Assembly: GCF_004348735.1 (NCBI RefSeq)
Contig: NZ_SMKT01000043.1
Coordinates: 1 to 58,384, forward strand
Source of the DNA: Actinomadura sp. KC06
GTDB taxonomy: Bacteria; Actinomycetota; Actinomycetes; Streptosporangiales; Streptosporangiaceae
Direction: 5' to 3'
DNA length: 58,384 nt
Shown here: positions 14,001-21,467 of the stretch, one piece after another
Position numbering within the stretch: the first letter of the stretch is position 1
Layout of the letters: each line of letters starts with the position of its first letter
The notes under the pieces: generated by a model
Seen by the model: the letters and a program-made list of their open reading frames with translations, nothing else
The model's database searches: none
Told to the model about the DNA's origin: nothing
Made by a program: the position numbers and the translations under genes

Positions 14001-14161
14001 GTGAGGGGCCGGGACCCGGCGACGAGCAGCGCGCCGAGGATCCCGCGCAGGATCGGCGAGCGGGGCGGCGCCACCACGCCCCCGTCGCGCTCGATCCGCA
14101 TCGGCCCCAGGACCTCGAAGCGAACCGTCTCGCCGGCATGGCCGGGCTTCTCGTCCGCCAT
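11069..14161 (-). CDS. SARP/AfsR-type regulator (SARP DNA-binding, BTAD, NB-ARC, TPR)
   Basis: About 1030 residues. The N-terminus is an OmpR-like winged helix (FEVLGPMRI, GAVQVAVSRLRGWLR), followed by a bacterial transcriptional activation domain (ALALWRGPVLADL, YPLHEGIEGRMLELLAHDGR). The centre has an NB-ARC ATPase with P-loop GMGGVGKSALAL and LIVLDDALS. The C-terminal half is TPR-like helical repeats. This is the architecture of AfsR and large SARP activators of secondary metabolism. The ATG at 14161 gives the compact N-terminus usual for the family; a GTG at 14212 in the same frame is the alternative. It probably acts with the LAL protein on the PKS cluster. Confidence 0.92.
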   Translation of the reverse strand: MADEKPGHAGETVRFEVLGPMRIERDGGVVAPPRSPILRGILGALLVAGSRPLTAARLIDLVWEDKGERVAPGAVQVAVSRLRGWLRRTGPAGESSWTLAHDGNGYRLTVPEGTVDLGRFRASVKRAGAAGDVAERLRLLTSALALWRGPVLADLDAVDLADPLFRAVDDEVQTIAMALADAALAAGRPTGVIDRLSALAEAYPLHEGIEGRMLELLAHDGRAAEALARYRMFHERVVEELGVEPGERVHRAYLAALSRDHERPPVPDTAADTGAATASVPVPAQLPPDVSDFVGRAEQVATLSRALARRRAPSLTTVSGMGGVGKSALALHVAHRMKAEFPDGTLYARLRTANGEGVGAARILEGFLLALGVAGRDVPRSAEHRAALCRSLLANRRVLIVLDDALSERDVRPLLPSSPGSAVIVTSRVPLASLEGAVSVDLDVLTPEQALELLGAIVGSARVAAEPEAAAEIVRLCAYTPLAVRIAGARLSGRRHWPLTRLAASLRDRHRRLDELAVGDLAVRACFELSYARLPAATRRLFRHLALLEAPDVNDWVAAALLDVPLDVGRHHLEALVDAQLLTVAGSGPGGAIRYRYHDLVRIYARELAEEHDHALTRTAAVRRALGAWLGLAERAAERVPGHCYALIHGTAPRWPLPGPAAAELLDDPMAWFHAERDALAAGVFQACALGLDEFAWDLAASQEKYLDLRGMAADWRRMNERALDACRRAGNVLGEAVMVRGLMEVKTWLSSDQSGEAMVNLFRRSQELVGLFERAGEPRGVSDALVMRSWGLLAMGEDARAMESAREALDIAKESDHPGGEARAHHIMGLAHGVRNVDAAAAELTRFLELGRLLGNPRLEATAMQFLGVARYLGGRVTEGHDLLVRSLEICHSHQDRYSEAFSLLYLAKLYSATGDERARPAVEAVMSISRRFDMVHHLADALTVLGELELASGRPASAVECLEESVTLWRKRGWQSFLAGALRALGHACRAGGDEDAARKAWREALGLFERLDDADAVAEVGALLDDG

Positions 14162-14647
14162 CGTCAACCCACGTTTTCGCACCCCGTCCGCGTCCCCGTG
14201 TCGCGGCTCCACCTTTGTATAACACGTCAGCGATGTCGATCTTGGTAAAAATCATGATGTGTCGGCCTATATGGCGGTGCCGTAATCACCGTCCGGACGG
14301 TCGCCGGCGCGGTCCGGGCCCGCGCCGCCGATCTTCGCGGCACGGGCATCCGCAGGCGCGCGGCCCGATCGCGACCGGCGCGGCGGGCTCGCGGCTCGCG
14401 CGTCGGCGGCCCCGTTTGCCGCCCGTCCTGTGCCGTTACGTCCGCTTCTGGTCAGCGCCGGGGGCCTGGCGTGCACCGTCCGGGCGGCGTGAGCGATCGG
14501 CGGCGTGACGCGACTGTCGCCGGACGGGGCGAGTCGAGCGGCCGGTCCGGGGAACCGTGCCGGTGCGAGGACCCGGCGGCGACGGCCTGGTGGGGTATCC
14601 TATACAGCATTGTATCGAATATTTCCTGTAGATGATGGGCGGCGACG
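14162..14647. other. Divergent intergenic region between the SARP and selD genes
   Basis: About 485 bp with no convincing gene. The end near 14220 is AT-rich (GTTATACAAAGGTG read on the minus strand) and probably carries the SARP promoter. The other end (14590-14630) is AT-rich and carries the palindrome and probable promoter of selD. The middle (14290-14580) is very GC-rich and shows nothing I can name. Confidence 0.5.
14602..14615. promoter_or_regulatory. Palindrome ATACA-N4-TGTAT in the selD promoter region
   Basis: A perfect 5-bp inverted repeat around gcat, 32 bp before the selD start, in an AT-rich island inside GC-rich DNA. It resembles GntR-type operators in form. The downstream GAATATTTCCTGTAG is only weakly like the motif found before the catabolic operons. 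Confidence 0.4.
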
Positions 14648-15640
14648 ATGCGGTTCGGACGGCGGCTCACCCAGTACGCGCACGGCGGCGGCTGCGCCTG
14701 CAAGATCCCGCCGGGGGAGCTGGAGGCGGTGGTGGCCGGCCTCGGCGCCGCCGGCGACGCGAGCGGGGATCTGCTCGTCGGGCTCGACTCCGGGGACGAC
14801 GCCGCCGTCGTCCGGATCTCCGGCGACACCGTGGTGGTGGCGACGGCGGACTTCTTCACGCCCGTCGTCGACGACCCGTACGACTGGGGACGGATCGCCG
14901 CCGCCAACGCCCTGTCGGACGTGTACGCGATGGGCGGCCGCCCGCTGGTCGCGGTGAACCTGCTGGCCTGGCCGCGCGAGGTGCTGCCGTTCGAGCTGGC
15001 GCGCGAGGTGCTGCGCGGCGGGCGGGACGTCGCCGTCCTCGCCGGATGCCACCTCGGCGGCGGCCACAGCGTGGACGACCTCGAACCCAAGTACGGCATG
15101 GCGGTCACGGGCATCGCCGAGGCCGGGCGGCTGCTGCGCAACGACCGCGGGCGCGCGGGGCTGCCGCTGTCGCTCACCAAGCCCCTCGGGCTCGGCGTGC
15201 TGAACAACCGCCACAAGGCCACCGGCGAGGTGTTCGAGCAGGCCGTGGCCGTCATGACGGAGCTGAACAGGGACGCCGCAGACGCGGCGCTGAAGGCCGG
15301 CGCCACCTGCGCGACCGACGTCACGGGGTTCGGCCTGCTGGGGCACCTGCACAAGCTGGCCCGCGCCTCGGGCGTCTCGGCGGTGATCGACGCCGGGGCC
15401 GTCCCGTACCTGGACGGTGCGCGGGAGGCGGTGCGCGACGGCTTCGTCAGCGGAGGCACCCGGCGCAACCTCGACTGGGTCGCGCCGCACACCGACTTCG
15501 GCTCCGCCGACGACGAGACCCGGCTGCTGCTCGCCGACGCGCAGACGTCCGGCGGGCTGCTGGTCGCGGGCGAGGTGCCGGGCGCGCCGATCGTGGGAGA
15601 GCTGGTCGCCGCAGGCGACCGCAGCCTCGTCGTCCGCTGA
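14648..15640 (+). CDS. selD: Selenide, water dikinase (selenophosphate synthase)
   Basis: A protein of 330 residues that makes monoselenophosphate, the Se donor for selenocysteine, from selenide and ATP. The N-terminal LTQYAHGGGCACKI contains the catalytic Cys16 (GGGCACK; Cys17 in E. coli) and the conserved Lys19. The family motifs SGDTVVVATADFFTPVVDDP, NALSDVYAMGG, GGHSVDDLEPKYG and DVTGFGLLGHL follow. It uses Cys, not Sec, at the active site. It is followed after 68 bp by a Cys-rich permease on the same strand. With selC and selB nearby it supplies Se to the three selenoproteins of this region. Confidence 0.97.
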   Translation: MRFGRRLTQYAHGGGCACKIPPGELEAVVAGLGAAGDASGDLLVGLDSGDDAAVVRISGDTVVVATADFFTPVVDDPYDWGRIAAANALSDVYAMGGRPLVAVNLLAWPREVLPFELAREVLRGGRDVAVLAGCHLGGGHSVDDLEPKYGMAVTGIAEAGRLLRNDRGRAGLPLSLTKPLGLGVLNNRHKATGEVFEQAVAVMTELNRDAADAALKAGATCATDVTGFGLLGHLHKLARASGVSAVIDAGAVPYLDGAREAVRDGFVSGGTRRNLDWVAPHTDFGSADDETRLLLADAQTSGGLLVAGEVPGAPIVGELVAAGDRSLVVR

Positions 15641-15708
15641 GCCCGGCCGCGGTTCTTCACTCGTTCACACGTGCGCTGTACGAACAATCCCCCCTGTGGA
15701 GGTGCCAG

Positions 15709-16785
15709 TTGGCCGGTCAGGATGCGGTACGGGTTCCGGGACGGTGGAATCCCTGGGCGGCGCTCGCGCTCTTCGGCGCGATCGCGGCGGCGGGCCTGCT
15801 GTGGGCGAAATGGCTGCCGTACACCGAGAAGGTCGGCGGGCTCCTGGACACCCCCGAATGGTCGGGCGGCTCCATCCTCGACAAGGCCGGGGACGCCGGC
15901 GCGGGCCCCTCGCTGTCCGGCGGCTGGGAGTTCACCGGGTCCTACTTCGCCTCGGTGTGGAAGGCGATGGTCGTCGGCCTGATCGTCGCGGCGGCGGTGG
16001 AGGCGCTGGTCACCCGCCGCTGGCTGCTGCGCCTGCTCGGCAGGGGGCGCGGCCCGTACCGCGACTCGCTCGTCGGCGGGCTGCTGTCGCTGCCCGGCAT
16101 GATGTGCACCTGCTGCACCGCGCCGGTGGTCACCGCGCTGCGGCGGCGCGGGGCGTCCACCCCGGCGGCGCTCGCCTACTGGGTGGGCAACCCGACGCTC
16201 AACCCGGCCGTGCTCGTGTTCCTGGCGTTCGTCGCGCCGTGGCAATGGACGTTCACCCGCCTGGCCGTCGGCGCCCTGCTGGTGTTCGTGGTGACCGCGC
16301 TGGTGAGCAGGCTCGCGCCCCGCGGCGCCGACGTGCCCGTCCCGGACGCGGCCGGCGAGGAGCCGGGCGACGTCGCGCTTCGGGACGCGCCGCGCCGGTT
16401 CGGGCGGGCGCTGCTGCGGATGTCGGTCACGCTGGTCCCCGAATACCTGGTCGTGGTGTTCGCGCTCGGCGCCTTCCGCGGCTGGCTGTTCCCGCTGGAC
16501 GGGTCGGCCGCCGAGTGGGGCGTGCTGGCCGTCGTCCTCGCGGCGGTCGCCGGGACGCTCGCGGTGATCCCGACCGCCGGCGAGATCCCGATCGTGCAGG
16601 GCCTCACGCTGCTCGGCGTGGGCGCGGGCGCCGCCGGGGCGCTGCTGATCGCGCTGCCCGCGCTGAGCCTGGTGTCGATCGTCATGGTGGGACGCGCGCT
16701 GTCCTGGCGCGTCACGCTCGCGATGGCGGCCTCGGTCGCCGGGTGCGCGCTGCTCGCCGGTGCGCTGCTCTGGGCGATCAGCTAG
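15709..16785 (+). CDS. Permease of the YraQ/ArsP-like (DUF318) family
   Basis: About 358 residues with roughly eight hydrophobic segments. It has the paired repeat of this permease family: MMCTCCTAPVVTALRRRG with WVGNPTLNPAV in the first half, and IPTAGEIPIVQGLTLLGVG in the second. The Cys cluster lies at the conserved position of a transmembrane Cys motif. The TTG at 15709 is chosen because GGAGG lies six bases before it. Members move metalloid or metal compounds, or are uncharacterised. Its position behind selD suggests, without proving, a role in selenium compound transport. It overlaps the convergent MFS gene by four bases. Confidence 0.8.
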   Translation: MAGQDAVRVPGRWNPWAALALFGAIAAAGLLWAKWLPYTEKVGGLLDTPEWSGGSILDKAGDAGAGPSLSGGWEFTGSYFASVWKAMVVGLIVAAAVEALVTRRWLLRLLGRGRGPYRDSLVGGLLSLPGMMCTCCTAPVVTALRRRGASTPAALAYWVGNPTLNPAVLVFLAFVAPWQWTFTRLAVGALLVFVVTALVSRLAPRGADVPVPDAAGEEPGDVALRDAPRRFGRALLRMSVTLVPEYLVVVFALGAFRGWLFPLDGSAAEWGVLAVVLAAVAGTLAVIPTAGEIPIVQGLTLLGVGAGAAGALLIALPALSLVSIVMVGRALSWRVTLAMAASVAGCALLAGALLWAIS

Positions 16786-18266
16786 CCGCCCAGTTCCTGC
16801 TCGGCGGCCCGCTGCCGCTGGAGGCAGCGCATGCGGCGGCGGCCGGGCAGGAAGAGCGCGGGCACGACGGCGGCGGCGAGGGCGCAGGTCGTGGCGAGGA
16901 AGATGTGGTTGTAGGCGTCCTGCGCCCGGGCGGTCTCGGCCGCCGTGAGCGGGCCCTCGGGCGACACCGAGCCCAGTGCGGCGACCAGCAGCGCGGCGAG
17001 GAAGGCCGTCCCGACGGCGCCGGAGATCTGGCGGTTGAGGGCCGTCAGCGACGACGCCTGCGCGACGAACCGTCCCGGCAGGACGTTCATCGCCGCGACC
17101 GTGGTCGGCATCATCGAGATCCCCATCCCGAGCCCCTGGACGACCAGCACGGCCACGATCCAGCGCACCGGCGTGTCCGGGCTCAGCCGGGCCAGGGCGA
17201 ACGTCGGGACGGCCATGCAGACCAGGCCGGCCAGCACCGGGACGCGGGAGCCGATCCGGTCGGCCAGCCAGCCGCCGAGCGGCATCGTCACGGCCACCGC
17301 GATCGCGGCGGGGGACAGCAGCAGGCCGACGTCGCGCGCCGTCATGTCCCGGACGACCTGGAACTCGACCGGGAGGTAGGTCAGCCTGGCGTACTGCGCG
17401 AGCGCGTTGATGAAGATCACGATCATCGCCGCGGTGAAGATCGGGAACGCGAACATGCGGAAGTCGATCAGCGGGTCGGGCCGCCGCAGCGACCGGCGCA
17501 CCAGGACGGCGAGCGCCGCCACCGCGGCCGCCGCCGTCCCCAGGCCGGTCGCGGTCAGCCCGTGCTCGGGCACGTGCCGCGACACCAGGACCAGGGTGAT
17601 GACCCCGGCGGCGGCGAGCACCCACCCGCCCCAGTCGAGCGGACGCGCGGCGCGCCGTCCCGTGTCGTGCAGCAAGGCGAGGCCGAGCAGCAGCCCGACG
17701 ACCGCGACGGCGGTCAGCAGCAGGAAGATCCAGCGCCAGCTCGCGGCCGTCACCACCCAGCCGCCGGCGGGCGGCCCGAGCGCGGGCGCGGCCATCATCG
17801 CGATGCCCCAGACGCCGAGCGCGAGGCCCCGGCGGTGCGGCGGGAACATCTCGTACACCATCGCGGTGGCCAGCGGCATGATCGCGCCGCCGCCGAGGCC
17901 CTGCACGATCCGGCCGCCGATCAGCAGCGTCATCGTCGGCGCGACGGTGCAGAGGACGGAGCCCGCCGCGAACGCGGCGATCGACAGGTTGTAGACGCGG
18001 CGCCGCCCCCACCGGTCGCCGAGCCCGCCCACCGCCGGCTGGACGACGACGATCGCCACGAAGTACGCGCCGATCACCCAGTCGGAGCTGATCCGGGCGC
18101 CCGCGCCGAGGTCGGCGGCGATCGGCGGCAGCGCGATGCCGAGGACGGTGAGGTTCATCGCCACCGCGTAGGTGCCGAACAGCAGCACGGCGGTGACGAT
18201 CCACGGGCGTCCGCGGACATCGGAGCGCGCGTTCGTCATTCGTACGAGTGTGCTCAGCAAGAACAT
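16782..18266 (-). CDS. MFS transporter, DHA2 (EmrB/QacA) family, 14 TM
   Basis: A protein of 494 residues with about 14 hydrophobic segments, the size and pattern of DHA2 drug:H+ antiporters. Family signatures include LGDRWGRRRVYNLS after TM2 and GGRIVQGLGGGAIMPLATAM in TM4, then GPPAGGWV in TM5. The start at 18266 has GGGTGG about 7 bases upstream; an internal ATG at 18239 is possible. It is divergent from the tRNA-Sec operon, so their promoters share 18267-18359. Its substrate is unknown. It could export a toxic product of the selenium island or the polyketide. Confidence 0.9.
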   Translation of the reverse strand: MFLLSTLVRMTNARSDVRGRPWIVTAVLLFGTYAVAMNLTVLGIALPPIAADLGAGARISSDWVIGAYFVAIVVVQPAVGGLGDRWGRRRVYNLSIAAFAAGSVLCTVAPTMTLLIGGRIVQGLGGGAIMPLATAMVYEMFPPHRRGLALGVWGIAMMAAPALGPPAGGWVVTAASWRWIFLLLTAVAVVGLLLGLALLHDTGRRAARPLDWGGWVLAAAGVITLVLVSRHVPEHGLTATGLGTAAAAVAALAVLVRRSLRRPDPLIDFRMFAFPIFTAAMIVIFINALAQYARLTYLPVEFQVVRDMTARDVGLLLSPAAIAVAVTMPLGGWLADRIGSRVPVLAGLVCMAVPTFALARLSPDTPVRWIVAVLVVQGLGMGISMMPTTVAAMNVLPGRFVAQASSLTALNRQISGAVGTAFLAALLVAALGSVSPEGPLTAAETARAQDAYNHIFLATTCALAAAVVPALFLPGRRRMRCLQRQRAAEQELGG

Positions 18267-18302
18267 ACGGCCACCCAGATCACGAGATCAACATACGACA
18301 TA

Positions 18303-18340
18303 CTCTATTTTCTATTGACATGGATGATTTCGTATATGAT
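18303..18340 (+). promoter_or_regulatory. Promoter/operator region of the tRNA-Sec and selenoprotein operon
   Basis: An AT-rich segment contains CTCTATTTTCTAT (18303-18315), 11 of 13 identical to the box in front of the Mo-hydroxylase operon (32968). It overlaps TTGACA (18315-18320) and TATGAT (18335-18340), separated by only 14 bp, so the exact -35/-10 pair is uncertain. The tRNA begins 19 bp after TATGAT. Confidence 0.5.
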
Positions 18341-18359
18341 CCTGGGTCCGACGCGCCTG

Positions 18360-18455
18360 GGAGGCGAATCCGGTCTGGTGACCGGCTCGGTCTTCAAAAC
18401 CGCAGAGGCCCGGACCACCGGGCCTGGCGGGTTCGATTCCCGTCCGCCTCCGCCA
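18360..18455 (+). tRNA. selC: tRNA-Sec (UCA anticodon)
   Basis: A 96-nt RNA with all the hallmarks of bacterial selenocysteine tRNA. The acceptor GGAGGCGA pairs with CCGCCTCC (seven pairs and one A-C mismatch), ending in discriminator G and an encoded CCA. The D stem has six pairs (CCGGTC/GACCGG) around a TGGT loop. The anticodon loop CTTCAAA carries TCA. The extra arm is long, with the 8-bp stem AGGCCCGG/CCGGGCCT around ACCA, and the T loop is TTCGATT on a GCGGG/CCCGT stem. It lies 16 nt before the first selenoprotein start, so it probably sits in the 5' leader of that transcript. Confidence 0.97.
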
Positions 18456-18471
18456 CCGAAGAGGAGCTCAG

Positions 18472-20139
18472 ATGAGCCGCAAGATCACAGTTCTCAACCC
18501 CGAGGGCAGCGCCCCCGCGGTGGACGGGAAGTCACTCGCCCCCAGGCCCACCGGCCTCGACGGGACGACCCTCTTCCTCGTCGACGTCGGATTCGAGAAC
18601 TCGGGCGACTTCATGGCCCAGCTCCAGGCGTCCCTGCGGGAGAGCCGCCCCGACGTCGCGACCGAGATCGTCCATCTGCGGACGCCGTTCGACCCCGTCC
18701 CGGACGTGTACGAGCGGATCAGGAACGAAGGCTCGGCCGCCATCCTCGGCGTCGGCCTCTGAAGCACGTGCGCGCCGGCGGTCGCCGGCCACGCCACGCG
18801 CCTCGAATCCGAGTACCGCGTCCCCACCGTCTGCGTCCACGCCGAGTCGTTCGCCCGGCTGGTCACCTCCACCAGCAGGCTGGCGGGCGTCCCCGGGCTG
18901 CGGCACGCGTTCGTGCCCGCGCCGGTGCCCGGCCGCACCCCGGCCGAGCTGCGCGCCTACATCGAGGGCGCCGACCCGCTGTCGGGCGAGCAGGTCTCCC
19001 GCGCGCTGATCGACGCCCTGACCAGGCCGCTCAGCGAGCAGGACATGGCCGGCGTCGCCTTCGAGCGGACCCGTGACCGGCTGATCGAGCCCGACACCGA
19101 GGAGAACCTGCAGCGGCTCTTCCAGGAGAACGGCTGGACCGACTCGCTCCCCGTGGTGCTGCCGACCGAGGAGCGCGTGGCGGCCATGCTCGCCGGGACG
19201 AGCCACGCCCCGGACGAGGTGGTCGGCAAGATCCGGGCGGCGACGTCGCGCGACTTCTGGTCCTTCACCGTCGAGCAGGCCGCGGTCAACGCCGTCATGG
19301 CCGGGGCGCGGCCGGAGTACTTCCCGGTCATCCTCGCGCTGCTGGCCAGCGGCTACACCGCGCGGCACAGCAGCATCTCGTCCATCGGCCAGATGGTGAT
19401 GGTGAACGGACCCGTCCGGCACGAGCTCGGGATGAACTCCGGGATCGGCGCGCTCGGCCCCTACAACCACGCCAACTCCACGATCGGCAGGTCGTTCGGG
19501 CTGGGGTCGCAGAACCTGCAGGGCGGCTCGGTCCCGGGCGTCAGCTACGTCGGGACGATCGGCAGCCCCTTCTCGCTGACCAGCCTCACGTTCGCCGAGG
19601 ACGAGGAGAACAGCCCTTGGGAGCCCTACCACGTCCAGTACGGCTTCGATCCGGGCCAGAGCGCGGTGACGATCTTCGCGCCCGTCCGGTCCCTGATCAC
19701 CGCGCCGAGCGGGGTGCGCGAGGACTGGCGGGAACGCGCGTCGGTGCTGTTCGGCTCGATCCGGGCGGGCGGCGGCGCGATCCTGCTCGCCGACCCGCTG
19801 GCCGCGCGCGCCCTCGCGGAGCGCGAGGGCTTCACGGAGAAGAAGGCGCTGATCGAGTGGATCGCCGCCAACGCGCGGATGCCCGCGCGGCGCTGGTGGG
19901 GGCAGGCGCTCCAGGACATCTTCTACGGCAACCGCGCGCGTGACGGCGTCGAGCCCTGGGCGACCTACCTCAAGGCCGGGCCCGACGAGCTGATCCCGGT
20001 CAACGAGCCCGACGACGTCCACGTCGTCGTGGCCGGCGGCCGCACCGTGGCGGTCTGGAGCGTGCTCGAAGGGTGGGCGAACCGCCGCTTCGGCAGCGCG
20101 CTCTCCGGCCGCACCCTCGCGATCGACCCCTGGCGATGA
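18472..20139 (+). CDS. Selenoprotein 1: UGSC-like (U-S-T-C) selenoprotein with a large C-terminal domain; UGA at codon 97 read as Sec
   Basis: Reading through the UGA at 18760-18762 gives one 555-residue protein. Residues 1-96 form a small alpha/beta domain ending in AAILGVGL, then Sec97-Ser-Thr-Cys100, a U-x-x-C redox motif like that of UGSC-containing (seleno)proteins. The rest (about 450 residues) is conserved between three paralogs here (ENGWTDSLPVVLPTEERV, VNAVMAGARPEYFPVILAL, SQNLQGGS) and matches no family I recognise. Besides Cys100 only Cys at the VPTVCVH strand is present, so Sec and Cys100 are the likely redox pair. There is no signal peptide. Three facts support readthrough: codon bias continues across the UGA, a SECIS-like hairpin follows, and selC, selB and selD are close by. 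AGAGGAG precedes the ATG. It leads an operon with an ABC importer. Confidence 0.93.
18760..18789 (+). promoter_or_regulatory. UGA(Sec) codon and bacterial SECIS-like hairpin of selenoprotein 1
   Basis: The UGA (18760-18762) is followed by 11 nt, then the stem GCCGGC (18774-18779), loop GGTC (18780-18783) and GCCGGC (18784-18789). The 11-nt spacing and the GGUC loop match the SelB-binding apical hairpin known from E. coli fdhF. The same design occurs in both paralogs. Confidence 0.88.
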
Positions 20140-20186
20140 CCCCCTTTGAACGACCGGCGCCCACCCCGCACGGAAGGTGAAGGAAG

Positions 20187-21467
20187 ATGAGACACCACCG
20201 ACGAACACGGCTCGGCTGGACGGCCGGCGCCGGTGCCGGAGCGCTGCTTCTGGCGGCCGCCGCCTGCGGGGGAGGGGACGGCGGCTCGTCCGGCGGCACG
20301 GTGACCCTGCGGATGTACTCGACGACGACCACCGAGCCCGCCTTCTCGGCCCTCATCGACGGCTTCCACAAGAGCCAGTCGAAGATCAAGATCAAGGCGG
20401 AGTTCATCCCGTCGGCCAAGGTCGGCCAGGTCACCACCACCATGATGCAGGCGGGCAACCCGCCGGACCTCATCGTGGCGAGCCCCGGCTCGGGCGGCGG
20501 CTCCAACGGGCTGTCGGTGCACCGGCTGGCCGACGCGAACCGGCTGGCCGACCTGTCCGCCCGGCCGTGGGCCACCGACCTGCCCGAGCTGCTCAAGCCC
20601 ACGGCGCAGTTCGAGGGCAAGACCTACAGCCTGATCCTCGGCGTCTCCACGCAGTTCCTCAACTACACGACCACCGACTTCGAGAAGTGGAAGGTCGAGC
20701 CGCCGAAGACGTTCAAAGAGCTGCTGGACATGTGCGGCATGATCAAGTCGAAGGGCATGTACGCGATGGCGTCCGGCGCCGCCGACATGGCGGGCAACCG
20801 GATGCGGATGCAGGTGTTCAGCGCCGCGAACGTCTACGCGCTGGAGCCGGACTGGGACGAGAAGCGGGCCGCGGGCCAGGTGAAGTTCCAGACGTCACCC
20901 GGCTGGAAGAAGACGTTCCAGCAGGTCCAGGACCTGGTGACGCACGACTGCTACTACCCGGGCTCGGCCGGGCGCACCACGGAGGAGGCGCGCAAGCTCG
21001 GCGCGTCCGGGAAGACGACGATGGGCATCGGCCCGTCGATCGCGGCGGCCTACCTGTCCAAGGCCAACCCGGACCGCAAGTGGGCGGCGGCCGCGGTGCC
21101 CGCCGGGGACACCGCCACCCCGAACCTGCCGCTGGAGGTCTCGGGGATCTCGGTCGCCAAGCGGGCCAAGCACGTGGACGAGGCGATCGCGTTCCTCGAC
21201 TACCTGGCCGCGCACCGCGACGTCTACTCCAAGAACAGCGGGGCGTTCTCCCCGGCGATGATGGCGAAGGGCGAGCTGCCCGACTTCCTCAAGCCGCTGG
21301 AGCCGCTGGCCAAGCAGGGCAGGTTCAGCCTCGCCGCGAGCACCATGTGGCCGACCGAGGCCCCCGCCCAGGTCGCCTACAAGTACATGACGGGCCTGCA
21401 CAACAACACCCGGACCGTCGACGACATTCTCAAGGCGATGGACCAGGCCTGGGACAACGGCAAATGA
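20187..21467 (+). CDS. ABC transporter solute-binding lipoprotein (family 1, sugar-type)
   Basis: A protein of 426 residues. The N-terminus has a twin-arginine-like start and a lipobox (LLLAAAAC) before GGGDGG, so it is an extracytoplasmic lipoprotein. The fold follows carbohydrate/organic-solute binding proteins of the extracellular family 1. It is very similar throughout to the protein at 27174-28460: both have NPPD, SPGSGGG, GADQAGNRM-like and STMWP motifs. It delivers the unknown substrate to the permeases encoded immediately after it. It is 47 bp after selenoprotein 1, GAAGGAAG precedes the ATG, and its stop overlaps the next gene's start. Confidence 0.92.
   Translation: MRHHRRTRLGWTAGAGAGALLLAAAACGGGDGGSSGGTVTLRMYSTTTTEPAFSALIDGFHKSQSKIKIKAEFIPSAKVGQVTTTMMQAGNPPDLIVASPGSGGGSNGLSVHRLADANRLADLSARPWATDLPELLKPTAQFEGKTYSLILGVSTQFLNYTTTDFEKWKVEPPKTFKELLDMCGMIKSKGMYAMASGAADMAGNRMRMQVFSAANVYALEPDWDEKRAAGQVKFQTSPGWKKTFQQVQDLVTHDCYYPGSAGRTTEEARKLGASGKTTMGIGPSIAAAYLSKANPDRKWAAAAVPAGDTATPNLPLEVSGISVAKRAKHVDEAIAFLDYLAAHRDVYSKNSGAFSPAMMAKGELPDFLKPLEPLAKQGRFSLAASTMWPTEAPAQVAYKYMTGLHNNTRTVDDILKAMDQAWDNGK

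Noticed and set aside
18913..20139. Downstream parts of the three selenoproteins (starts at 18913, 25820, and 29792 on minus) as separate genes
   Set aside because: The internal Met codons lack ribosome sites, coding character is continuous from the UGA onwards in the same frame, and the first 50 codons after the UGA (PAVAGHA, VPTV-VH) are conserved between paralogs.
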